Shown here piece after piece: positions 56,137-64,000 of a stretch of DNA of 64,000 nt. The notes under the pieces are model-generated. The model did not search any database, was not told where the DNA came from, and saw nothing but the letters and a program-made list of their open reading frames with translations. Numbering within the stretch: the stretch's first letter is position 1; every line of letters starts with the position of its first letter. Origin of the DNA: Planktothrix tepida PCC 9214 (GTDB taxonomy: Bacteria; Cyanobacteriota; Cyanobacteriia; Cyanobacteriales; Microcoleaceae). The DNA lies in the NCBI RefSeq assembly GCF_900009145.1, contig NZ_LN889802.1, forward strand, positions 178,898-242,897. The letters run 5' to 3'. Made by a program: the position numbers and the translations under genes.

Positions 56137-57162
56137 TTAGTTTTTATTAAAAATAGAATATGGGGGAATTTCAATCGAACGTAAAAATGCAGCACTTTCT
56201 TCAGGTAAAGCCGTATTAATATACATTCCACTGCCGAGTTCAAATCCGGCGGATAAAGAAACTCTGGGAATTAAAGCAATATACCAATGGGAATAATCGG
56301 TACGTTGTTCAGCAGTCGGGATTGAACGAATGGTATAGTTATAATCAGGATTATTTAACCCATAGTAAAGTTTGGCTAGGACAGTTTTTAAAGTTTTAGC
56401 TAAATCTAAAATTTCCACTTCGGTAATTTCATCAAAGGAAGACGTATGGCGACGGGGAAAAATCCAAGTATGAAACGGTGAAAGAGCGGCATAAGGAATA
56501 AACGCCACAAAATGTTCACTGGTAAAAATAATTCGTTCTTGTGCTTGTAATTCCTCTGCTAAAGTTCGGCAAAAAATACATTCTCCCGTATCATCATAAT
56601 AGCGAATTGCTTCCCGTGCACGATCTCTCCATTGATAGGGAACAATGGGAATGGCGGCAATTTGAGAGTGCGGATGTTCTAAGGAAGTTCCCGCACCTCG
56701 ACCATGATTTTTAAAGATAATAATAGTTTCCACACGAGAATCTAGGCGAATATCAGCATAGCGTTTGCGATAAACTCGAATAATATTGGCTAAATCGTTA
56801 ATTTCCATTAATGCCATTGTTAAATCATGGCGAGGATGTTCAATCACAACTTCATGAAATCCAAACCCTGATAAAGCTCTAAAAATACCGTCAGTTTCTC
56901 GGACTCTTTCACCTTCAGGAGATAAAGCGGGATATTTATTAGAAACAACGCGGACTCGCCATTCTAAATCATTCGATAACCTTAACATTTCTCGACCTCC
57001 TGTTAACGGTTCATTCCCAGCACAAAAGGGACAGTTAGAACGATAGTGAGGAATAGGGGTGAGAGACATTTCAGGCTTAGAAAATTCATCGGGTCGTTTA
57101 GCCCGTTCAGTGGCAATAATCACCCAATCTCTTGTAATTAAATTTTGTCTGAGTTCAGTCAT
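56137..57162 (-). CDS. galT: Galactose-1-phosphate uridylyltransferase
   Basis: A 341-residue GalT-family HIT-superfamily enzyme that exchanges UMP between UDP-glucose and galactose-1-phosphate. Zinc-ligand Cys pair CPFCAGNE (~42-49), the nucleotidyl motif SLEHPHSQIAAIPIVP (His-Pro-His catalytic triad, ~160-175), and CIFCRTLAEE (second Cys pair) are present. C-terminal ADIRLDSRVETIIIFKNHG precedes the catalytic site. It may act on other hexose phosphates. It is the second gene of a unit with the DUF2891 gene 56 bases upstream. Confidence 0.9.
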   Translation of the reverse strand: MTELRQNLITRDWVIIATERAKRPDEFSKPEMSLTPIPHYRSNCPFCAGNEPLTGGREMLRLSNDLEWRVRVVSNKYPALSPEGERVRETDGIFRALSGFGFHEVVIEHPRHDLTMALMEINDLANIIRVYRKRYADIRLDSRVETIIIFKNHGRGAGTSLEHPHSQIAAIPIVPYQWRDRAREAIRYYDDTGECIFCRTLAEELQAQERIIFTSEHFVAFIPYAALSPFHTWIFPRRHTSSFDEITEVEILDLAKTLKTVLAKLYYGLNNPDYNYTIRSIPTAEQRTDYSHWYIALIPRVSLSAGFELGSGMYINTALPEESAAFLRSIEIPPYSIFNKN

Positions 57163-57218
57163 ATTATCAAAAATGAATTGAAAAGGCTGAATATAAAAGG
57201 AGGAACAGAGAGAATGAT

Positions 57219-58259
57219 TTAATTAGGTAGAGTTAGTCCTCGTTTTGTCCCTAGATAAACAGCAAAACTCCCTAACCAATGACTTCCCCCATAGGAATTT
57301 CCTGATAAAGGATTTAAACCGACTTGGCGATGAAGATTTGCCACAGCTTTTAAAGCAGGAATTCGGTTATCTTCTGGAAATAAGCCTGAGATAATCCCGT
57401 CTAACATCCATGCCCGACTTAAGTTTAACCCATCAAAATGGGATTGTCCGTAATCTTCAGTATTTTCCAGAGTAATCGGATAAAGCCAGTCCGTTTTCAA
57501 GTCAAGGGGAAGTTCGGGTAAAAAAAGAGTTAACCATTCGCTAAATTCGACAGCCGGAAGCACCCGTCGCATTAAGTCTGCTTCTGCTAAACACGGAGAA
57601 AGAAAATCATAACCCAAGGGTTCGCAATGCAAGGAATAATTGTGATCTTGGCTATAGAATTTTTGAACTTTATATTCAACTTCATCTAAGAGGTTTTCCT
57701 GATCCGTAATCGTTGCCCAATCTAACATTAATCCTAATGCAAAGGCAGTTTGATTGTGTAATCCGGTGCGATTAGGATGGGTTAAAGTATTTAACCAATT
57801 TCGCAGATTATTCACGACAACGGTTTCTAATGGTGCTAAATCTTCCAATAAACATTTAGCTTGGTTGTCGTTCCATTCGGTTAATTCTGCTATTAATTGT
57901 AAAAACCAAACTAACCCATAGGGACATTCAAATCGAGGTTGAGACTTTAAAAACTCTGCTTCAATTCTAATATTTTCAGGTGTGAGATTTTGAGTTAAAA
58001 TTTCTCTAGCGGGGGTAACAAAATCTGCTTCTGGAAAATATCGAATTAATCGGGTTAACATCCAATGATTATGAACCGCAGAATGCCAATCTAAACAGCC
58101 ATAAAAAGCCGGATTGAGTTTTCGAGGAGGAATCAAATCAGCATCACTTTCTAACCAGTAACACTGAACATGAGGATATTCTTGAAGGGTACATTTCAAG
58201 CCGAATTCAGCAAAGCGATTAGCAACTTCTAAAGAAAAGGTTTCAGGGTTTAAATTCAC
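57219..58259 (-). CDS. DUF2891 family protein
   Basis: A 346-residue soluble protein of the DUF2891 family, with alpha/alpha-toroid character. Diagnostic blocks are FYGCLDWHSAVHNHWMLTRL (~54-73), GLHNQTAFALGLMLDWA, LHCEPLGYDFLSPCLAEADL and GGSHWLGSFAVYLGTKRG. The fold suggests a glycoside hydrolase or lyase-like role, but no activity is established. Co-directional with galT and likely co-transcribed, which hints at sugar metabolism. Confidence 0.82.
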   Translation of the reverse strand: MNLNPETFSLEVANRFAEFGLKCTLQEYPHVQCYWLESDADLIPPRKLNPAFYGCLDWHSAVHNHWMLTRLIRYFPEADFVTPAREILTQNLTPENIRIEAEFLKSQPRFECPYGLVWFLQLIAELTEWNDNQAKCLLEDLAPLETVVVNNLRNWLNTLTHPNRTGLHNQTAFALGLMLDWATITDQENLLDEVEYKVQKFYSQDHNYSLHCEPLGYDFLSPCLAEADLMRRVLPAVEFSEWLTLFLPELPLDLKTDWLYPITLENTEDYGQSHFDGLNLSRAWMLDGIISGLFPEDNRIPALKAVANLHRQVGLNPLSGNSYGGSHWLGSFAVYLGTKRGLTLPN

Positions 58260-58430
58260 GGGTTTGAAAATGGGATTTTAACTCATAAATATGATATAAA
58301 TATCAGTTATATTGGGCAGTTGACTAAATTGCAATAATAATTAATAAATATTAAACTTAACTCTATATCCGTATATTTACCGACACTTTCAGTCATTGCT
58401 CTTAATCTGACTTAAAATTGGCAATCCCTC

Positions 58431-58470
58431 TTAACCTTAACCCACAACTGAAGATGAAAGTTAAGGTTAA
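58431..58470 (-). terminator. Inverted repeat downstream of the cyanovirin homologue
   Basis: TTAACCTTAAC and GTTAAGGTTAA pair perfectly over 11 bp with an 18-base loop, 33 bases after the lectin stop. The stem is AT-rich and there is no marked T-run on the minus strand, so its role as a terminator is tentative. Confidence 0.5.
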
Positions 58471-58502
58471 ACAGACACAAAATTTAGGGAAACTTTGTGA
58501 TC

Positions 58503-58952
58503 TTATTCATATTTGAGGCTGCCATCAATATTGGCAATATGTTCATTCAAGTTAATTGATGTTTCCACATCTGAACTCATTTTTTTGGATAAATTGAAAC
58601 ACATCCCTTGAAGTACCCCCTGATCAGATACAGTCAAGTCGTAACAATTAATTAATGCTTGCCGTCCTAAGTTTTCTTGTTTCCAAGATAGAATTCCTTC
58701 GCGATTATTTTCAAGATATGGATTTAATTCCAGCGTTGTTTGCTGATAAGAACCGTTCATTTTCTCGCAGTTTGCTGAGAGAATTGCTTTTCCTAAACTT
58801 GCCATATCTGTACCACTCGAAACAGTAATATCTGTACAGGTATTACTAAATTCACCAATTGCCCATGCCTGACCACCCCATACATTGAAGCCTAGAACAA
58901 CGGCTAAGATAAAGGTAATGATTACTTTTACCCACAAAGATAAAATTTTCAT
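58503..58952 (-). CDS. Secreted cyanovirin-N homologue (CVNH lectin)
   Basis: ATG 58952 has GAGGGAAAG just upstream and gives a signal peptide (VKVIITFILAVVLGFNVWGG, cut after AWA at ~31); an in-frame upstream ATG at 59015 is less likely. The mature part, ~118 residues, aligns along its length with cyanovirin-N: IGEFSNTC, NCEKMNGSYQQTTLELN, ILSWKQENL, NCYDLT, MCFNLSKK and the near-identical end INLNEHIANIDGSLKYE. All four Cys that make the two disulfides are present. The first loop is about nine residues longer than in cyanovirin-N and some sugar-contact residues differ (for example Thr25 region is Met). CVNH proteins bind high-mannose glycans; export to the periplasm or medium is predicted. 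Confidence 0.9.
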   Translation of the reverse strand: MKILSLWVKVIITFILAVVLGFNVWGGQAWAIGEFSNTCTDITVSSGTDMASLGKAILSANCEKMNGSYQQTTLELNPYLENNREGILSWKQENLGRQALINCYDLTVSDQGVLQGMCFNLSKKMSSDVETSINLNEHIANIDGSLKYE

Positions 58953-59116
58953 ACTTTCCCTCTGAAAAATTAACATCTTCTCTAAGTTTACAAGACGATC
59001 AGCGATCGCTGCCATAAATTTCTCTCAATCACCTGAAGTACCCAGGAGAAACTAATTGTCAGGGTGCTAGCACCATTTGGTCAAAGATTTTGTAGCGAGA
59101 ACGCAGCACAAATTCG

Positions 59117-59788
59117 TTATTTAGGGGTTGCTGACGGGTTTGGAGTTTGAGTTTGTGTTTGACTTTGTTGAGGAACTTTAGGCGTTTCTGGGGGAAGTTT
59201 CCAATCTTCCAGGGAACGGTTCATTGCCGATAAAATCTCATCAGAAATGACTAAAACTGTGATATCTTTTGGTGTAGGTTGAGGTGAGTTAATTTGAGCA
59301 TATAAAGACTTTCCTTGAAAATCTTTTTTTCCTAATCGTAATTGATAAGTTGTATTGTTCTTGAGTTTGATATCTATTTTATCGGTTACGGTATCTAACC
59401 CATAATCCTTGATTTTATCGGGTGAAACGGTTAACTTTTGAATTCCCGAATGAGGGTCAGAGGGGATGCTTTGATTTTTTAATAATTCCATCAAAAGATA
59501 ATCTACTGAAGCAGGGTTTGCTAAAAATTGTGTTGGGGTTGTAATTTTCCAAGGGGATTTTTTTAACTCATCGGCATTCGTAACTCGTTCCACAGTAATG
59601 ATTTGTTGAGGAGTTGTCACCGTAAAAGATTGAATTTCATCCTTACCAAAGGAAAATATTTTTTGTTGTTTGGCTTGGATTTCTTCCTGCTGTGTTTTTC
59701 CTCGAATTTCAAACACATAAACAAACCCTGCTAAACCTAGGGCTAAAGTCATTAAAATTAAAGTTGAACGTTGAAATTTCATAACCAA
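59117..59788 (-). CDS. DUF4340 membrane-anchored protein
   Basis: A 223-residue protein with an N-terminal membrane helix (STLILMTLALGLAGFVYVFE) and a DUF4340 beta-rich domain with QSFTVTTPQQIITVER, WKITTPTQFLANPASVDYLL and YQLRLGKKDFQGKSLYAQ. The C-terminus is Pro/Thr/Gln-rich and disordered. DUF4340 genes regularly sit last in operons with Gld-type ABC exporters, as here (50 bases after gldG). Probably the extracytoplasmic partner of the exporter. Confidence 0.85.
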   Translation of the reverse strand: MVMKFQRSTLILMTLALGLAGFVYVFEIRGKTQQEEIQAKQQKIFSFGKDEIQSFTVTTPQQIITVERVTNADELKKSPWKITTPTQFLANPASVDYLLMELLKNQSIPSDPHSGIQKLTVSPDKIKDYGLDTVTDKIDIKLKNNTTYQLRLGKKDFQGKSLYAQINSPQPTPKDITVLVISDEILSAMNRSLEDWKLPPETPKVPQQSQTQTQTPNPSATPK

Positions 59789-59838
59789 TTCAGCATTAAA
59801 CTACTTTTCAACCAGAAACGGGGTTTCTACACCTAGAT

Positions 59839-61464
59839 TTACCGTCTTTTCCACCACAAAAACACAGCCATTCCAAATCCAAATAGGGGTAAAATGACTA
59901 ACCCTAACCAACTGAGAGTTTGTCCTAAAGTTGGAGTTATAGCAAGGCGACGACTGGTGGGTAATTTGGGGCGAATGGATAACGTTTCTTGGTCAGACTT
60001 GCTTAACCAACTCACTGAATTTAGAAACACGTCTCCATTGAGTTGTTGACCAAACCATCCATTGGTTGCAAATTGTGAATTTCCAAACACCACTAACCGC
60101 GCTTCAGGTTTTTCCGGGGTGGGCTGGGATGTCGGTGTTGGACTTGGTGATGGTTTATTAGTCGCATCCTCAGCTTTTTTTGGGGTACGACTTAACGCTA
60201 CCCCTAGAGATAGGGGGCCTTGTCGGTCAACTCCTGGGTTAAGCTGAAGTTGGGGACTCTTCAGGTCACTTTCAGCCCAAGTTTGATCATTTGTCCAAAT
60301 TAACGGACTTTCCGTAATTCCATCAATGGTGCGAGTTTCAACGGGACTAGCGTAGGGATAAATGGAAATGCCATTGCCAAAATCTTGCGTAATCGGATGT
60401 TGACCATATTCTCGCACAATCGGAACCGTAGGCCCTAACCCTACTAAACGCCCACTTCCTGACCCATCAATAGCAAGGCGAGTATCAACTTTAACGCCCC
60501 ATTTTTCTAATAAATCATCTAAACCATGATTGGTTTGTGGGTCTAACATTAATAAAATAGAGCCACCTTGGTCTAAATAAGCTTCTAATGCTTTGACTTC
60601 TCCTTCAAATAATTTCCGTTGAGGACTAGCAACAATAATCACATCCGCATCCGTTGGAACTGCTGTTTTTTCGGCTAAATTTATCGGTTCTGCTATAAAA
60701 TTCTTTTCTTTTAAACTATTTAAAGCCTCTGATAATCCGCCTTGTCCTTCGGTTAAAGGCCGTTCCCCATGACCTTGCAGAAAATAAACTTTTGGGGCGC
60801 GGTTACTGACTAATTGTTCAAGATTATTCGTTAGTTTTATTTCTGTTAACGGTTCTAACGCTTCTTTTCTGACTCGTTGACGTTTTTCTCCCGATTGTAA
60901 ATAAATTTCTCCAAATTCTTGTACTCCAAATTGTTGAGCCAGCCCCGGTTTAGCTTGGGGGTCTACAAATTCATATTGAAAATTTTTGCCGCCAATGCGT
61001 TCATAACTGACTAATAATTCTTGGGTTTGAGGATTTTCTCCTCGGTCAAAAACCCAAACTTTCACAGGTTTTTTAAAGCTTTTTACTAAAGTTTGGGTTT
61101 GTGGAGATAACGTAAATTGTTGATTTTCCGTTAAATCAATTCGCCAGTTATTTCTAATGGCAATGAAATTAATGAGTCCTAAAATAACCAAGACAGAAAT
61201 TGTAGAAGCTAAAGCATTTGTTCCGGCTTGGGTAGAGCGACGACTCCAATAAGGTGTTTGAGATTTATCCTGGGGTTTAAAATAAGCTTGGAACAAAAAC
61301 CATAAGCCTAAAAATACCACTCCCGTAATGATTAAAATTAAGGAAATCGGTTCCCAGCTTCCCATAACTACACCCGCCGATATCCCCATCACCATTAGAC
61401 ACGGCCCCAGCCAAAATAGAAAGGGAATGAGTTTACTATTGATTTTGAATTGTTTTTTTTTCAT
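59839..61464 (-). CDS. GldG-family ABC transporter auxiliary protein
   Basis: A 541-residue protein with two N-terminal membrane segments (~13-33 and ~36-60), a third at ~85-108, a large extracytoplasmic GldG domain (ENQQFTLSPQTQTLVKSFKK, VYFLQGHGERPLTEGQGGLS, DVIIVASPQRKLFEGEVKAL, YLDQGGSILLMLDPQTNHGL) and a final membrane segment (~515-535). An internal Thr/Pro/Ser-rich linker (~425-455) is disordered. GldG belongs to the Bacteroidetes gliding ABC machinery; in cyanobacteria homologues exist without gliding evidence. Confidence 0.88.
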   Translation of the reverse strand: MKKKQFKINSKLIPFLFWLGPCLMVMGISAGVVMGSWEPISLILIITGVVFLGLWFLFQAYFKPQDKSQTPYWSRRSTQAGTNALASTISVLVILGLINFIAIRNNWRIDLTENQQFTLSPQTQTLVKSFKKPVKVWVFDRGENPQTQELLVSYERIGGKNFQYEFVDPQAKPGLAQQFGVQEFGEIYLQSGEKRQRVRKEALEPLTEIKLTNNLEQLVSNRAPKVYFLQGHGERPLTEGQGGLSEALNSLKEKNFIAEPINLAEKTAVPTDADVIIVASPQRKLFEGEVKALEAYLDQGGSILLMLDPQTNHGLDDLLEKWGVKVDTRLAIDGSGSGRLVGLGPTVPIVREYGQHPITQDFGNGISIYPYASPVETRTIDGITESPLIWTNDQTWAESDLKSPQLQLNPGVDRQGPLSLGVALSRTPKKAEDATNKPSPSPTPTSQPTPEKPEARLVVFGNSQFATNGWFGQQLNGDVFLNSVSWLSKSDQETLSIRPKLPTSRRLAITPTLGQTLSWLGLVILPLFGFGMAVFLWWKRR

Positions 61465-61526
61465 AATTTAATCAAGAGTTAGGATAAAAAACTTTGATAG
61501 ATTTAGATTCAAAAGGTAGCTGATTA

Positions 61527-62327
61527 TTAACTTCGTTGGAAGCGTAACGCATCAATAGATTGGGCTGTTAGAAATATTCCGACAATAATATAACTAGCTA
61601 ATAGAATAATGCTACTACTATCAACAATTCCTCGAATAAAGTTGGTGTAGCTGGAAATTAGAGATAAATATTTTAACCCTTCTCCCAAAATTCCCCCTAC
61701 ACTGCTTCCAATTAAGTCTATAACCCATAAAAATAAAATTAGGGCAAAGGTAAATACAGCCGATAAAATTGTGCTATCCGTTAAAGAAGAAATAAACATT
61801 CCCAAGGATAAAACCCCCGCCGCAAATAAAATTAACCCTAGATGAGCCAAGAGAAATACCTGCGGCGCAAGAGGCGGGTTAGAAGCACTTAACGCTAACG
61901 CTTCTAATCCCATCAATGGTAAAATCATCGTGAAATAAAAGGTCAGTACCCCCAATAATTTTCCGGTTGCTACTACCCAATTTGTTAGGGGAGAAGTGGC
62001 TAATAGTTCTAAGGTTCCCCGTTTGCGTTCTTCCGCATATAATCCCATTGATAACATCGGTAATACGAATAAAGATAACGTTCCAATTAATCGCAAATAG
62101 ACTTGTAAAAATTCATAAGGTAAATCAATTGGTGGGTCAGTCATTCCCATTTGATCTCGATAAGCAACCTGTTGAATTAACCCATCTGGCCCCAATAAAA
62201 TCGCAATAAAAAAGTAACCCGTAATCAGCCAAAAAACTCCTGCAATGGCATAGGCTAAGGGAGAGGCAAAATACCCCTGTAACTCTTTCCGATAAATTGC
62301 CAGAATATTGTTCAGAATCACTAACAT
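61527..62327 (-). CDS. ABC transporter permease, GldF/ABC-2 type
   Basis: A 266-residue permease with six membrane segments: NILAIYRKELQGYFASPLAY starts it, the LFVLPMLSMGLYAEERKRGT and LELLATSPLTNWVVATGKLL region is the characteristic ABC-2/GldF coupling motif, and a long periplasmic loop (~48-75) follows segment one. It lies 5 bases behind the ATPase gene and 62 bases before gldG. Confidence 0.9.
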   Translation of the reverse strand: MLVILNNILAIYRKELQGYFASPLAYAIAGVFWLITGYFFIAILLGPDGLIQQVAYRDQMGMTDPPIDLPYEFLQVYLRLIGTLSLFVLPMLSMGLYAEERKRGTLELLATSPLTNWVVATGKLLGVLTFYFTMILPLMGLEALALSASNPPLAPQVFLLAHLGLILFAAGVLSLGMFISSLTDSTILSAVFTFALILFLWVIDLIGSSVGGILGEGLKYLSLISSYTNFIRGIVDSSSIILLASYIIVGIFLTAQSIDALRFQRS

Positions 62328-62332
62328 AATTA

Positions 62333-63433
62333 TTATTTATCCGAGTCAGATGTTAAATTTTCGGGTTGAAAGTCAGTATCTTCTCGTCTTTCAGATTCCT
62401 GATTTTCCGGTTCTGAAGCCAGGTCTTCCTCTGTTTCTGTATCCGTTATCATATCTGAGTTTGTGTCTGTTATAAACTCAGTTTTTTGAGGCGGATTTTG
62501 GGTCGTTAACTCTAAAAATACATCTTCTAAAGTGGCGCGAGTTCGTCGCAGTTCATACACTTTTAAATCTAAGGCAAATAAAGCTGCAAGAATTTCAGGC
62601 GCAGGTTCTTGATCCAGTTCACAACTTAGCCTTAACTGTTCTCGATTGCTTCCCTCTGAAATTTTGAGTTGCTCAACAACTTTCACCCCGGAGATCTGGT
62701 TTAAGGTAACTAATTTTTCAGACGTGATTTCCCCCTCAACTTCTACTTCATATCCTGATCCCCCAGTTAACTGTTCCATCAGGGTTTCTGGTGTTCCCGT
62801 TGCCACAATTTGACCTCGATTAATAATGGCAACTTGGCTACAAGTCATACTTACTTCCGGTAAAATATGAGTTGATAAAACAATCGTATGGCTTCCCGCT
62901 AAACTTTTAATTAAATTACGGACTTCAATAATTTGCCGGGGATCTAGCCCTACCGTTGGTTCATCTAATACAATCACAGGCGGATCATGAACAATAGCTT
63001 GAGCAATTCCGACCCGTTGTCGATAACCTTTTGATAATTTCCGAATTAAAGATTTTCGTCGTTCTAATAATCCACATTTTGCCATCGCCGTTTCTACATT
63101 GGTTTTGCGATCACCAGCGACAACTCGTTTAATCTGTGCGACAAAATGCAAATATCCTTCAACCGTCATATCAGGATATAACGGCGGATTTTCTGGTAAA
63201 TATCCAATTCGTTGTCGCACATCCATTGATTGTTCGTGGACATCAAACCCAGCAATTCTTGCCGTTCCACTCGTTGCGGGAAGATAGGCTGATAAAATTC
63301 GCAGGGTGGTTGTTTTGCCCGCCCCATTAGGCCCTAAAAATCCCAAAATTGCCCCAGGTTCCACCGCAAAGGAAACATCCCGCAGCGCCACAGTAGAACC
63401 ATAGGTTTTACACAACTTCTCAACTTCAATCAT
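62333..63433 (-). CDS. ABC transporter ATPase, GldA-like
   Basis: A 366-residue ATPase heading the operon. Walker A GPNGAGKTTT (~34-43), Q-loop YLPENPPLYPDM, signature KLSKGYRQRVGIAQAIVHDP (LSKGY in place of LSGGQ, typical of GldA-like and drug-export ATPases) and Walker B VIVLDEPTVGLDP are present. Residues ~215-310 form the C-terminal regulatory part, and an acidic tail of about 55 residues (TDTNSDMITDTETEEDLASE) is unusual and probably disordered. Confidence 0.92.
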   Translation of the reverse strand: MIEVEKLCKTYGSTVALRDVSFAVEPGAILGFLGPNGAGKTTTLRILSAYLPATSGTARIAGFDVHEQSMDVRQRIGYLPENPPLYPDMTVEGYLHFVAQIKRVVAGDRKTNVETAMAKCGLLERRKSLIRKLSKGYRQRVGIAQAIVHDPPVIVLDEPTVGLDPRQIIEVRNLIKSLAGSHTIVLSTHILPEVSMTCSQVAIINRGQIVATGTPETLMEQLTGGSGYEVEVEGEITSEKLVTLNQISGVKVVEQLKISEGSNREQLRLSCELDQEPAPEILAALFALDLKVYELRRTRATLEDVFLELTTQNPPQKTEFITDTNSDMITDTETEEDLASEPENQESERREDTDFQPENLTSDSDK

Positions 63434-63696
63434 GCTGACCGATAGAGCAACGTTTCTTACTTTAGCTTGAAATGGGCATCCTCAGACACAGACATAAATC
63501 CTTCAGGACTAACGCACCCATTAAAACCTATCTCTAAAAGATTCAACGGCTCTATCCTCAAGTTATATCTATATATATAAGAACTTTTAACAGATCAGTA
63601 TGAACTGTAATTCAAGCTGTATCAGTGTTTGAGGTATATATAATTTAAATTTATGCAAAATACTCTACTTTATAAATATTACAAATGCAAAAAATC

Positions 63697-63736
63697 CCCC
63701 AAAGGGGTTGACACAGCCAAGAAAGGCTGTTAGATT
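63697..63736 (+). promoter_or_regulatory. Likely rRNA operon promoter
   Basis: TTGACA at 63708-63713 and TAGATT at 63731-63736 are separated by 17 bases. The spacer together with the last base of the -35 box is a palindrome, ACAGCC-aagaaa-GGCTGT (63713-63730), and CCCCaaaGGGG (63697-63707) abuts the -35. The expected start near 63743 gives a leader of about 190 bases before 16S rRNA. The rest of the 63434-63933 gap shows no gene. Confidence 0.65.
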
Positions 63737-63933
63737 AATAAGAGTGTCGAAAAACAAAGACGGCACGCCGAACCTGGACAACTTAAGAGTTTGAAAGCCA
63801 AGTTAGCACATTCTGTATATCTCGTCTTTAAGAATTTCTTCTTAATCGGGGAGTTTAACACAAACTTTCTGAAAAAGCAAAAAATTCTAAAACTTTGAGA
63901 AACAAGTTTTAGAGCCAAAAAAACAGATTCTTC

Positions 63934-64000
<67 letters not shown>

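Overview
The window looks like chromosomal DNA of a filamentous, non-marine-picoplankton cyanobacterium, most likely of the Oscillatoriales (Planktothrix-like). The reasons are a petN gene of the cytochrome b6f complex, CruA-type lycopene cyclase, HetR, cyAbrB, a MEKHLA protein, a VTE6-like phytyl-phosphate kinase, solanesyl-type UbiA, frequent GCGATCGC (HIP1) octamers, heptanucleotide repeats, and CRISPR repeats ending in ATTGAAAC. The genus is an inference from gene content and base composition; no search was run.

Layout. 1-12.3 kb: lycopene cyclase (5' end outside the window), an Ntn amidase, FtsH, a decayed locus where a flavin reductase and a diguanylate cyclase are both broken, a cyclase-family hydrolase with a glycosyltransferase, an alpha/beta hydrolase, a MEKHLA protein and the bifunctional (p)ppGpp enzyme. 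12.6-16.5 kb: a PatD-like gene followed by a graveyard of broken mobile elements (an IS1634-type IS and a group II intron) lying among fragments of a histidine kinase and an M48 peptidase. 16.6-22.7 kb: cyAbrB and Rrf2 regulators, cobD/cbiB, pyrR, type 2 IPP isomerase, SppA. 22.9-29.6 kb: a tight five-gene operon joining a radical SAM enzyme, a DUF427 protein and a MurL-like PP-loop protein to a complete betaine-type ABC importer. This is the best candidate for an undescribed pathway.

29.6-45.4 kb: phytyl-phosphate kinase, VOC protein, lipase, a proline-rich protein, hetR with a structured upstream region, a parvulin-type isomerase, a cupin, UbiA, Ppx/GppA, a cellulose-synthase-like enzyme, a 1259-residue polytopic membrane protein, a Uma2 protein, and a 29-codon petN gene. 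45.4-55.6 kb: an SDR protein, a PP2C phosphatase, two SPFH proteins on either side of a CRISPR array with no cas genes in view, a GHL10-type glycoside hydrolase and an ABC-F ATPase. 55.6-64 kb: galT, a DUF2891 protein, a secreted cyanovirin-N homologue, a Gld-type ABC exporter operon (ATPase, permease, GldG, DUF4340), then the rRNA promoter and the first 67 bases of 16S rRNA.

The genes are mostly housekeeping and run in short operons. The accessory signal sits in the decayed loci (5.9 kb, 13-16 kb), the radical SAM/betaine operon, the CRISPR array, the cyanovirin homologue and several families of dispersed palindromes and heptad repeats.
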